Source: Ignavibacteria bacterium
GTDB lineage: Bacteria > Bacteroidota > Ignavibacteria > Kapaibacteriales > UBA4661
Length of the DNA: 38,313 nt
Reading direction: 5' to 3'
Assembly (NCBI GenBank): GCA_013298375.1
Contig: JAAFHM010000003.1
Coordinates: 1-38,313, forward strand
The notes below the pieces were generated by a model. That model had not been told where the DNA came from. It saw nothing but the letters and a program-made list of their open reading frames with translations, and made no database searches. The translations under genes and the position numbers were made by a program. This document shows, in pieces, positions 1 to 5,769 of the stretch (positions are counted from its first letter, which is position 1; every line of letters starts with the position of its first letter).

Positions 1-11
1 TTTACGGGGTA

Positions 12-140
12 TTAAAAATATCGTCGTTCAATGTCTTCGTTCCGATGCTGACGCTTACGCTCTCGCCGCCATGCGAAATTGCCAATACCGATTAGCAGTA
101 TTCCGACGAAAAGCAGTATCGTTTCAGTTTGTGTCATCAT
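12..140 (-). CDS. small single-pass membrane protein (42 aa)
   Basis: The frame starts at an ATG that overlaps the upstream gene's stop in TGATG, so the two are translationally coupled. It has a short polar N-terminus, one hydrophobic segment (about residues 8-22, ILLFVGILLIGIGNF) and a strongly basic tail (RRERKRQHR), which predicts an N-out/C-in inner-membrane protein. It is followed only 11 bases later by the window edge. Size and topology resemble small phage lysis or envelope accessory proteins, but no family motif is visible. The role is inference only. Confidence 0.5.
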   Translation of the reverse strand: MMTQTETILLFVGILLIGIGNFAWRRERKRQHRNEDIERRYF

Positions 141-589
141 CAGTATTGATATTCAACAACGGTCGGAACAAGAGGCTCCTGCATACAGGGCAGTTCGCGC
201 CAGTTGAGACCTGTGTTTTCCAGAGCCTCGCATATCACGTTAATCGCATCATCCATTTCCAAACGCGCCCTCATCAGCATTTCAAGAGCATCCATGAGTG
301 ACGGAACTTTTTCGCGTTTATCGGCGCTCGGTTTCAGGGCGGAAAGTGCAGCGGTTGTGTTTTCCAATACATCACAAATATCAAGGATAGGGTCGTTGTG
401 CGTGTGGACTGTACGGACGCGCATTGTTCGGGCAAGCCAGTCGGATTCTTCGCGGGCAGCCGTGCGCTCGGCATCGGATTGTTGGGCGGGAGTGATCTTG
501 CGCAGAGCAAGTTTAGGGTTGGGCATTCCGGGGAAAAGCGCAGCTTGCAGACCCGGGTGCAAAACAGCAGAAACGATTGTTGTTTCCAT
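140..589 (-). CDS. hypothetical protein (149 aa)
   Basis: I do not recognise this protein. It begins METTIVSAVLHPGL and is soluble and mostly helical in appearance, with acidic and leucine-rich stretches in the second half (residues 85-125). The ATG at 589 is the first in the frame and lies about 85 bases after a tRNA-like gene on the same strand. It overlaps the next small membrane gene by one base. Its position, downstream of the tRNA cluster and upstream of the tail-fibre end of the late block if the molecule is circular, suggests a late phage gene. Confidence 0.6.
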   Translation of the reverse strand: METTIVSAVLHPGLQAALFPGMPNPKLALRKITPAQQSDAERTAAREESDWLARTMRVRTVHTHNDPILDICDVLENTTAALSALKPSADKREKVPSLMDALEMLMRARLEMDDAINVICEALENTGLNWRELPCMQEPLVPTVVEYQY

Positions 590-673
590 ATTTTTTCGTA
601 TTTTGCGGTTGTAGAATTACGGCTTATTGCTTCGCAGTTTCCAAGGACTGAAGCGGTAAGCCGTCGTTGTTTT

Positions 674-732
674 TGGGGGTGGGCGTAGGAGTCGAACCTA
701 CTTTCGGCGGGGAGCCGAATACCCTTCCCACC
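674..732 (-). tRNA. tRNA-Gly(CCC)-like gene lacking a D arm
   Basis: The minus strand gives an acceptor pair GGTGGGA/GCCCACC (last pair mismatched), an anticodon arm TTCGG-CTCCCCG-CCGAA with five perfect pairs, a T arm GTAGG-TTCGACT-CCTAC and an encoded CCA end. Only six bases (AGGGTA) stand where the D arm should be, and the variable region is a single base. The total is 59 nt instead of about 74. The anticodon would be CCC with an unusual C at position 37. It is either a decayed tRNA or an unusual minimal one. Confidence 0.45.
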
Positions 733-852
733 CGTCCGCACACAGCATAAATTCGAGGCGCAAACCAATATACAATCGTTGCAGTGGTTAAAAGAAAATG
801 ACCGTGCAGCATAAAAACACGCATTTTCGCGCCTCAGTTGTCAATAACGTTG

Positions 853-934
853 TGATAGAGGACAGAATCGAACTGTCTGAGTCAAAGACACGAGATTTAC
901 AGTCTCGCCGTGCGCCGTACACGAATACTCTACC
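853..934 (-). tRNA. tRNA-Tyr(GTA)
   Basis: This 82-nt class II tRNA has acceptor GGTAGAG/CTCTATC (one G-T pair), a D arm CGTG-TACGGCG-CACG, an anticodon arm CGAGA-CTGTAAA-TCTCG with anticodon GTA, a long variable arm and a T arm GACAG-TTCGATT-CTGTC. The discriminator is A and the following bases are CAA, so CCA is not fully encoded. The D arm is identical to that of the neighbouring 123-nt tyrosine-like gene, which shows that the two arose by duplication. Confidence 0.85.
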
Positions 935-938
935 GTTG

Positions 939-1061
939 TGTAAGCGGGCAGAATCGAACTACCTGAGTCTCAAAAGCACCTCAATCGGTTAGAGGTCTGC
1001 GCAGTAGCCTAAAGACACCTAGCTTACGGCTAGGTCGTGCGCCGTACACGATTACGCTTAC
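939..1061 (-). tRNA. tRNA-Tyr-like gene with about 41 extra bases in the variable arm
   Basis: The outer parts form a good tyrosine tRNA: acceptor GTAAGCG/CGCTTAC pairs perfectly, the D arm is the same as in the neighbour, the anticodon arm is CCTAG-CCGTAAG-CTAGG and the T arm is GGTAG-TTCGATT-CTGCC. The anticodon is GTA, but position 33 is C rather than the nearly invariant U. The variable arm starts TGTCTTT and ends GACTCA like the neighbour's TGTCTTTGACTCA, with about 41 bases inserted between. The insert holds a 5-bp stem (ACCTC/GAGGT). Read on the plus strand the same bases resemble a D arm (CTCAATCGGTTAGAG). It may be a pseudogene. Confidence 0.55.
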
Positions 1062-1235
1062 ATAATGCCCGTCTTTCCGGGCTGTCAGACTTTTGTAAGA
1101 GTCGGTCGTGTGTGTTGGGCAATTCTAGCGGACGCACATTTTGGTTTCAAAGAGAGGTGTACAAATCTCTCAGTTTGATGGATTCCTGCGTCTAAATCCA
1201 TCCCCACACCCGCGCTTAAACGAATGCCCTTTTGG
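1062..1235. other. 174-bp gene-free stretch with three hairpins
   Basis: There is no convincing ORF here. Three inverted repeats are present: GCCCG/CGGGC at 1067-1082 with a 6-nt loop, GAGAG/CTCTC at 1152-1171 with a 10-nt loop, and GATGGATT/AATCCATC at 1177-1202 with a 10-nt loop. It lies between tRNA genes on the minus strand, so it may be tRNA-cluster spacer or a degraded tRNA. No T-loop motif was found in it. Confidence 0.4.
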
Positions 1236-1282
1236 GTTGTAGCGAGAGGCGTGCTCGAACCACCAACCTTCAGCTTATGAGA
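1236..1282 (-). pseudogene. 3' half of a tRNA-Met, repeat of 1547-1593
   Basis: These 47 bases match 43 of 47 positions of the 3' half of the complete tRNA-Met at 1550-1623, from the anticodon loop (CTCATAA) through the T arm and acceptor CTCGCTA and into the 3' flank. The 5' half is missing: the bases that should complete the anticodon stem are instead the end of the 80-aa gene, and they do not pair. The result is a direct repeat flanking that gene. Confidence 0.7.
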
Positions 1283-1512
1283 TGCTCTTCTTCTCGACGG
1301 GTAACTATTTCCAAAACAAAATCGTAACTTTCAGATGCGGACTGCTCTTCATAACCTTCGTGCCAGAGAATATTGCGCTTGCTATGCCCATTCCGAATAG
1401 TCCAGCCTTCCCCCATGATGCCAATAAAGACAGCAGCTTCAGACGGATCATGGAATGATGCTCTGTATTGATTTTCGCTGTTAAAAACCTTGTAGTTTGG
1501 TGATGCTGCCAT
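1270..1512 (-). CDS. hypothetical protein (80 aa) between two tRNA-Met copies
   Basis: The protein starts MAASPNYKVF with GGAG about seven bases upstream of the ATG, and ends ...EEEHLIS. It has an aromatic, mixed alpha/beta composition (YRASFHDPSEAAVFIG) and no recognised motif. The last four codons and the stop lie inside the 3' half of a tRNA-Met (1236-1282), so the gene borrows its stop from the tRNA remnant. A full tRNA-Met sits just upstream at 1550. The gene therefore looks like an insertion into a tRNA gene rather than part of the original cluster. Confidence 0.6.
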   Translation of the reverse strand: MAASPNYKVFNSENQYRASFHDPSEAAVFIGIMGEGWTIRNGHSKRNILWHEGYEEQSASESYDFVLEIVTRREEEHLIS

Positions 1513-1549
1513 TTCGATTCTCCAAAAAAGATTGATAAAAAGACTTGTT

Positions 1550-1623
1550 GTAGCGAGAGGCGTACCCGAACCACCAACCTTGAGTTTATGAGACTCACGA
1601 GCTGCCCTTGCTCTATCTCGCTA
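1550..1623 (-). tRNA. tRNA-Met(CAT)
   Basis: The cloverleaf is complete: acceptor TAGCGAG/CTCGCTA, D arm GAGC-AAGGGCA-GCTC, anticodon arm TGAGT-CTCATAA-ACTCA with anticodon CAT, variable loop AGGTT and a T arm GGTGG-TTCGGGT-ACGCC with one mismatch. The discriminator appears to be C and CCA is not encoded. CAT could also be a lysidine-modified isoleucine tRNA, which the sequence alone cannot exclude. Confidence 0.8.
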
Positions 1624-1683
1624 TTTCGCCGGAGCGATGGTTATCCATCTATCTCTTCCAACAGTTATTGTAACTCCGGCTTG

Positions 1684-1758
1684 GCGCGGCGACGGGATTT
1701 GAACCCGCATCAGTTCCGGTTATGGAGCCGGATGCACTGCCAGTTGTGCTACGCCGCG
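1684..1758 (-). tRNA. tRNA with an 8-nt anticodon loop (Met-like, CCAT)
   Basis: Acceptor CGCGGCG/CGCCGCG, D arm GCAC/GTGC and T arm GCGGG/CCCGT all pair. The anticodon stem TCCGG/CCGGA is perfect but encloses eight bases, CTCCATAA, instead of seven. It looks like a common elongator tRNA-Met loop (CTCATAA) with one extra C. Such loops are known from +1 frameshift-suppressor tRNAs. Read as a normal anticodon it could be CAT (Met) or CCA (Trp). Confidence 0.75.
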
Positions 1759-1829
1759 TCCTGAGCGGTCTCCTTTCGCTCAGTGTTTCCCCTTCGAGAA
1801 GTTTGTGTGTGTGTTCAGGAGGAGGCTTC

Positions 1830-2108
1830 TCACTCATCTTCGTAACCCCAAACCCCTGCGGGGATGGGCTGCTCAAGTAATCGTTGTAATTTTTCCCGCA
1901 TAAACTGATACCGTGCCACATCACGGAGAAATTGCTGCTGCCGTAAGCACCAAATACGCGAACCCTGCCTTTCTCCATCCCGCAAACGAAGTAATATTGG
2001 TATCTCCATCTCAGCAAAACTAATCTGCTCGCGGAGTGAAACGATAGAACCTGCCGGAACGAGATGCTGTGGAACGGGGGATTGCGCGGAGTGTGCCACT
2101 GCGTTCAT
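1830..2108 (-). CDS. hypothetical protein (92 aa)
   Basis: I do not recognise this protein. The start ATG overlaps the stop of the ribbon-helix-helix gene by four bases (ATGA), so the two form an operon. Residues 28-75 are rich in arginine, glutamine and leucine and look helical (RIWCLRQQQFLRDVARYQF). It follows directly from the minus-strand promoter near 2379-2409 and is therefore likely expressed at the start of lytic growth. Confidence 0.6.
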   Translation of the reverse strand: MNAVAHSAQSPVPQHLVPAGSIVSLREQISFAEMEIPILLRLRDGERQGSRIWCLRQQQFLRDVARYQFMREKLQRLLEQPIPAGVWGYEDE

Positions 2109-2314
2109 TGCGCTGTCCCTTCTGGCATGGTATTTGAGTCAGGTAAATCAGCATAGAACAGTCTTAATGCCTCTTCTACAACGTCGCACATATTCAACCC
2201 GTTGTCTGTGACAGTAGTGTTAATTCTTTCCCAAATCGACAAAGGCAGGGAAACAGAGCGCGTAAAACGGCGCTCCTTTGCTATTTTAGCTTTCACATGT
2301 CGTAAATCTTTCAT
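2105..2314 (-). CDS. small ribbon-helix-helix-type DNA-binding protein (69 aa)
   Basis: Residues 16-56 have the pattern of an Arc/CopG-type ribbon-helix-helix domain: a basic beta strand (RFTRSVSLPLSI), a first helix (WERINTTVTDN) and a second helix ending the domain (MCDVVEEALRLFYADL). Proteins of this family bind operators as dimers. It is the first gene after the minus-strand promoter that faces the CI-like repressor, which is where a Cro-like or early lytic regulator would be expected. The start has AGGA 11 bases upstream and three 12-bp repeats just beyond. Assignment is by pattern only. Confidence 0.6.
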   Translation of the reverse strand: MKDLRHVKAKIAKERRFTRSVSLPLSIWERINTTVTDNGLNMCDVVEEALRLFYADLPDSNTMPEGTAQ

Positions 2315-2328
2315 ATTTTGCCATCCTG

Positions 2329-2364
2329 TTTTACGTTGTATTTTGCACTGTGTTTTACATTGCG
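2329..2364. repeat. three 12-bp direct repeats upstream of the RHH gene
   Basis: On the plus strand the units are TTTTACGTTGTA, TTTTGCACTGTG and TTTTACATTGCG, in perfect 12-bp register. They lie in the 5' leader of the minus-strand gene, 15 bases from its ATG. The same motif (consensus YTYYRCRYTGYR) recurs at 2998-3033 before another minus-strand start. Confidence 0.6.
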
Positions 2365-2378
2365 CTTATTCTGTGGTG

Positions 2379-2409
2379 CAAATATATTTCATTTTGAAAT
2401 AAAATGCAA
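2379..2409 (-). promoter_or_regulatory. lytic-side promoter with operator in its spacer
   Basis: On the minus strand TTG (2409-2407), exactly 20 bases and TATATTTG (2386-2379) match the Bacteroidota -33/-7 promoter class, with the same TTGCAT start and spacing as the promoters at 12556 and 14307. The spacer holds an inverted repeat ATTTCA-TTT-TGAAAT (2386-2400). The repressor's ATG at 2404 lies inside the promoter, so repressor binding here would block minus-strand transcription and affect its own gene. Confidence 0.6.
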
Positions 2410-2700
2410 GAAAATAAATTCCATTCTTCAATATTTCTTGATAGGCTTCGCGAGAAGCTAGGTTTTAAGCGCGATACGCAGCTTGCGGATTTTTTAGGTA
2501 TTGCGCAGCCAACTATTTCCGGCTGGCGGACGCGGAACACGTTTGACTTTAGTCTTATCGCGGAGAAGTGTATCCCGCTTGGAATCAGCTTTGATGAACT
2601 TTTAGGCGTTACGACAAACCCCAAAGAGCGCACTGCGACAGATGCGGAAATTGCTGCGCTAGAATCGCTGCTCTCAAAACTTAAATCTCAATCGCTATAG
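2404..2700 (+). CDS. CI-like phage repressor, DNA-binding domain only (98 aa)
   Basis: Residues 12-70 match the phage CI repressor helix-turn-helix family: RLREKLGFKRDTQLADFLG, then IAQPTISGWRTR as the recognition helix, then LIAEKCIPLGISFDELL. The family normally adds a C-terminal self-cleaving peptidase domain; here only about 25 residues follow, so RecA-driven cleavage is not possible for this protein alone. It is divergent from the ribbon-helix-helix gene with a shared regulatory region, the classical layout of a lysogeny switch. Induction must work by another route, for example an anti-repressor. Confidence 0.75.
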   Translation: MQENKFHSSIFLDRLREKLGFKRDTQLADFLGIAQPTISGWRTRNTFDFSLIAEKCIPLGISFDELLGVTTNPKERTATDAEIAALESLLSKLKSQSL

Positions 2701-2757
2701 TCATTTAGCAGCAGTGCTTCAATATCAGATTTTTCGACAAAAACAATCTTTACATAT

Positions 2758-2985
2758 TTAAGAAAGAGCATCTTCCAACTCTTTGTTACGGTAGCAGTTA
2801 AAAAGAGCAATCCTGACAAAATACAGTCCGCAAATTTCAGTATAACTAACCGCTTGTAAGCCGAATTTTACCGTAAATACCGTATTCCAGATAAGCATAG
2901 CACAATAAAGAAAAATGCCTTTCGCAAGAATTGCGGCAACAATTTTAATGAATATCGTCTGTTTGTTCGTTTTGCTGTTTTCCAT
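2758..2985 (-). CDS. small membrane protein (75 aa)
   Basis: The start is placed at the internal ATG (MENSKTNKQT) because a 12-bp repeat array occupies the bases just upstream, exactly as before the RHH gene; a longer frame would begin at 3069 and read through the array. After a polar N-terminus there is a long hydrophobic region (about 11-37, IFIKIVAAILAKGIFLYCAM) and a weaker second one (about 48-65). No family is recognised. It lies opposite in direction to the repressor and the defence cassette and may act in the envelope. Confidence 0.5.
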   Translation of the reverse strand: MENSKTNKQTIFIKIVAAILAKGIFLYCAMLIWNTVFTVKFGLQAVSYTEICGLYFVRIALFNCYRNKELEDALS

Positions 2986-2997
2986 TTTATTGCTTTG

Positions 2998-3045
2998 ATT
3001 TGCAGTGCGCTCTACACTGCGTTCCGCGTTGCGTTCTGTGTGAAG
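2998..3045. repeat. second array of the 12-bp repeat
   Basis: On the plus strand the units are ATTTGCAGTGCG, CTCTACACTGCG and TTCCGCGTTGCG (2998-3033), followed by a degenerate TTCTGTGTGAAG. The array ends 12 bases upstream of the ATG at 2985, the same relation as the array at 2329-2364 has to the ATG at 2314. It could be an operator set or a translational element. Confidence 0.55.
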
Positions 3046-3180
3046 GCAAAGATAAGGTAAATTTTTCATCTAACAAGATAAATTTTTCGTTAAAATAATT
3101 TTTAACTCTAAGCCGATGATTTTACTGTACTTTTTTCAATAAATTTATGCAAAAAACTCTGTTTAGAAAGGGCTTCTCCG

Positions 3181-4293
3181 ATGACGAGTGAACAAGTCTC
3201 GCAAAAAATGGAAGCGAATTTGCACGGTCTCGTAACGCATATCCAAAAATCCGCCGCAAAGTGTAAAACCGAAGAAGCGGCAAAACACGCACTTGTGTTA
3301 CCGTTCCTGCAATTTGTCCTTAACTGGAATATCTTCGATCCTGAAGAAGTCATCCCCGAATACACTGCCGATTTTGGAATCAAGAAAGGTGAGAAAGTAG
3401 ATTATTGCGTTCAGAAAAACGGGCGCATTGCGTTTATTATTGAGTGCAAGATGCCGGGCGCGAAACTGGAAAAAGACCACGCCTCGCAGTTATATCGGTA
3501 TTTCAACACACTGACGGATTGCCGCATTGGAGTCCTGACCGATGGAGTGCGGTATCTGTTCTATACCGACAGCGAAAGTCCGAATGTTTTGGATGATACG
3601 CCTTTTCTCACTATTGACTTTTCACGAAAAGAAAGCATTATGATTGAAGATTTGAAGCACTTCACACGGGACTTGTTCAATGCAGACGATATACACAATA
3701 CAGCGACGCAAATCAAATACGCGGATAGTGTGAAAGCCTACCTTATTCGCCAACTGGATGCGCCGAATGATGAGTTTGTGCGCTTGCTTGTCAACGCCTC
3801 CGATAGTAGCGCCAAGTTCAACGCCAAGAACGCCGAAATAATGCGCTCTATTGTCAGGAAAGCGCTTGAAACGATGATACAAGACCGCGCATATCAAACT
3901 ATCAAGACCGCGCAAGTTGCAGAATCAGAAATCGGCAATGCCGCCGAAAGCAGCCCGAATACTAGTGCTGCAAAAGAAATCATTACCACCGTAGAAGAGT
4001 GGGAAGGGTTTTATACCGTGCGGACGCTGCTTCACGACGTGGTGCAGCCGGAACGGGTGCAGTTCAAAGATACGGTTTCGTACTTTAACGTTCTTTTAGA
4101 CGGCAATCCGCGCCAGCAAATCTGCCGCTTCTACTTCAATAATACTCGCAAATACCTCGGATTGTTCTCCGAAAAAGGCGAAACGAAAAAAGAGATTGGC
4201 GGTATTGCCGATTTGTACCTTTTAAAGCGTGAATTTGCCGCCGCCGTGAATATGTATGAACCTAAATCTTCCTATCCAAAAGTTTCCATTTGA
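3181..4293 (+). CDS. HsdR N-terminal-like nuclease (370 aa)
   Basis: The N-terminal half resembles the type I restriction enzyme R N-terminal family (HSDR_N type): a helical start EEAAKHALVLPFLQ, then a PD-(D/E)XK core with D74 in KVDYCV and E88-C-K90 in IAFIIECKMPG. There is no helicase domain, so this is not a full HsdR subunit. Residues 240-370 form a separate C-terminal domain of unknown type. The gene is followed four bases later by a lipoprotein gene and then a second nuclease gene. Stand-alone proteins of this kind are common in phages and mobile elements. A role against competing DNA is inference. Confidence 0.7.
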   Translation: MTSEQVSQKMEANLHGLVTHIQKSAAKCKTEEAAKHALVLPFLQFVLNWNIFDPEEVIPEYTADFGIKKGEKVDYCVQKNGRIAFIIECKMPGAKLEKDHASQLYRYFNTLTDCRIGVLTDGVRYLFYTDSESPNVLDDTPFLTIDFSRKESIMIEDLKHFTRDLFNADDIHNTATQIKYADSVKAYLIRQLDAPNDEFVRLLVNASDSSAKFNAKNAEIMRSIVRKALETMIQDRAYQTIKTAQVAESEIGNAAESSPNTSAAKEIITTVEEWEGFYTVRTLLHDVVQPERVQFKDTVSYFNVLLDGNPRQQICRFYFNNTRKYLGLFSEKGETKKEIGGIADLYLLKREFAAAVNMYEPKSSYPKVSI

Positions 4294-4297
4294 AACC

Positions 4298-4708
4298 ATG
4301 AAAAAACTCCTTCTCCTTTCGCTCTTGCTCACAGGCTGTAATGTTTCCAATCCCAGCGGCACACAAAATAACGGACTTGATATTAAAAAATATCCGTTTC
4401 GGTTTACGGAAATTCTTCCCAACCCAAGCGGTGTGGATGTCGGAAACGAATACGCTATTATTCGGAACACGTCAAGTGACAGCGCTAGTATTCAAGATTG
4501 GTATTATACAGGTCGCTTAGTCACACGCTTTACATTCGGCTTTGCTGGGAAAGTTCCGGGCAGCTGGGAATCAAAATCCGGTACGGGTAGAACAAATGAA
4601 TGGCTTCACAACACCGCAGATACGCTGCGTCTTTATGCGCCAGACAACACGCTCGTTCAAACCGTGATTTGGGCAAACGTTGCCGATGGGCAAATCATTA
4701 AGCCATAA
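4298..4708 (+). CDS. lipoprotein with lamin-tail-like domain (136 aa)
   Basis: The start is set at the ATG giving MKKLLLLSLLLTGC, a lipoprotein signal with lipobox LTGC and lipidated Cys14; the longer frame overlaps the previous gene. Residues 33-135 resemble the bacterial lamin-tail domain: FTEILPNPSG, then EYAIIRNTSSDSASIQDW, then DTLRLYAPDNTLVQTVIW. That immunoglobulin-like fold is known from exported bacterial proteins. It would sit on the periplasmic face of the inner or outer membrane. Phage lipoproteins encoded in lysogeny modules often alter the host surface or block superinfection; here that is inference. Confidence 0.65.
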   Translation: MKKLLLLSLLLTGCNVSNPSGTQNNGLDIKKYPFRFTEILPNPSGVDVGNEYAIIRNTSSDSASIQDWYYTGRLVTRFTFGFAGKVPGSWESKSGTGRTNEWLHNTADTLRLYAPDNTLVQTVIWANVADGQIIKP

Positions 4709-4713
4709 TATTT

Positions 4714-5769
4714 ATGAGCAACATTGAAAAAGCACAAACCCGCTTGGAACGTTTGAAAGATAGCGTTTCGCGAGGTGTTGAATCTGCAAAAGACAAGGTT
4801 TCAGGCGTTGTGGAGGACAGCACGGTTGTTGAACGGGTGCGGGAATGGGTTGTTTCGCTGTTTGTAAAAGCCGTTGAATCCTGCTCCACCGAACGAGACC
4901 GCGCCGATCTGTTGGCGTGGCTTTCCGATGTTCGGTTTGACCTTGAACAAAACACCACCCCCGCCGATAGATTCCGTGCGGTTTCCGCCCGTATTGACGG
5001 TAAGAAAACCGCACAGGTACTAGGGCGAAGCGTTGGTGAAACATTCAACAGTTACAAAAACTCTTCGCTGCCATTGCCCGTAAAAATCGCTATTCCTGTA
5101 ACACTGGCGGCTTCTACGGTAATCGGCGGCGCGGGTGTGGGCATAGCAGGATTGGGAACGGCAATCGGCGCACCCGCACTGCTGCTGGTGTTTTTGGGCG
5201 CGGCGGGTATTACGTCGGTTATTGATGCGGTTCTGACAAACAAAAGCGCTGGCGAGTATGTTGCCTTCATCGGTGCGATGATTGCTCACGATGAAATGTT
5301 GCGCCGTACAAAAGCGGAACTGCGTAAGGCAATGGCAGCAAAGCCCGCCGCACCGCATAGATATGATGTTCCCGAAGAATATGCCGCGCTGCAACAGGCA
5401 TTGTTACAGCTTCAATCATACGAATTTGAGCAACACGTCATGTCGTTTTTTCAAAAAGAAGGATTAACGGCATGGGTAACAAAACAAAGCAACGATGCGG
5501 GTGTGGATGGTTTTGCACGACACCCCGAAGGCTTAATAGTTGTCCAGTGCAAACGAAATGCGTCGGGCAATCTCGTCGGTCGCCCGACGGTTCAGCAATT
5601 CAAAGGTGTCATTGAGGAAAATACGGCGTGGCGAGGCTACATCGTTACAACGAGTTCGTTCACCAACGAAGCAAGGGAAAGCGCGGCAAAAAATCCACGT
5701 CTTATTCTTGTCGATATGCCACTTTTGGCAAATTGGCACACATCTTTTTCTCTGCAAGCAAATGAATGA
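4714..5769 (+). CDS. membrane-anchored Mrr-like nuclease (351 aa)
   Basis: Residues 235-345 fit the Mrr/type IV restriction endonuclease family: YEFEQHVMSFFQKEG, D265 in DAGVDGFA, and Q278-C-K280 in LIVVQCKR, with the following PTVQQFKGV helix typical of the family. Residues 122-172 are strongly hydrophobic and glycine-rich (IAIPVTLAASTVIGGAGVG) and predict two membrane segments. The N-terminus is a charged helix. A nuclease held at the membrane would meet incoming DNA at entry. The start lies five bases after the lipoprotein stop, so both are likely co-transcribed. Confidence 0.75.
   Translation: MSNIEKAQTRLERLKDSVSRGVESAKDKVSGVVEDSTVVERVREWVVSLFVKAVESCSTERDRADLLAWLSDVRFDLEQNTTPADRFRAVSARIDGKKTAQVLGRSVGETFNSYKNSSLPLPVKIAIPVTLAASTVIGGAGVGIAGLGTAIGAPALLLVFLGAAGITSVIDAVLTNKSAGEYVAFIGAMIAHDEMLRRTKAELRKAMAAKPAAPHRYDVPEEYAALQQALLQLQSYEFEQHVMSFFQKEGLTAWVTKQSNDAGVDGFARHPEGLIVVQCKRNASGNLVGRPTVQQFKGVIEENTAWRGYIVTTSSFTNEARESAAKNPRLILVDMPLLANWHTSFSLQANE

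Noticed and set aside
965..1005. A plus-strand tRNA suggested by a D-arm-like segment (CTCAATCGGTTAGAG)
   Set aside because: No matching acceptor, anticodon or T arm was found on that strand; it lies inside the minus-strand tyrosine-like gene.
1649..2017. A 122-aa minus-strand ORF over the tRNA and the 92-aa gene
   Set aside because: It crosses a well-formed tRNA gene and conflicts with the coupled frames at 1830-2314.
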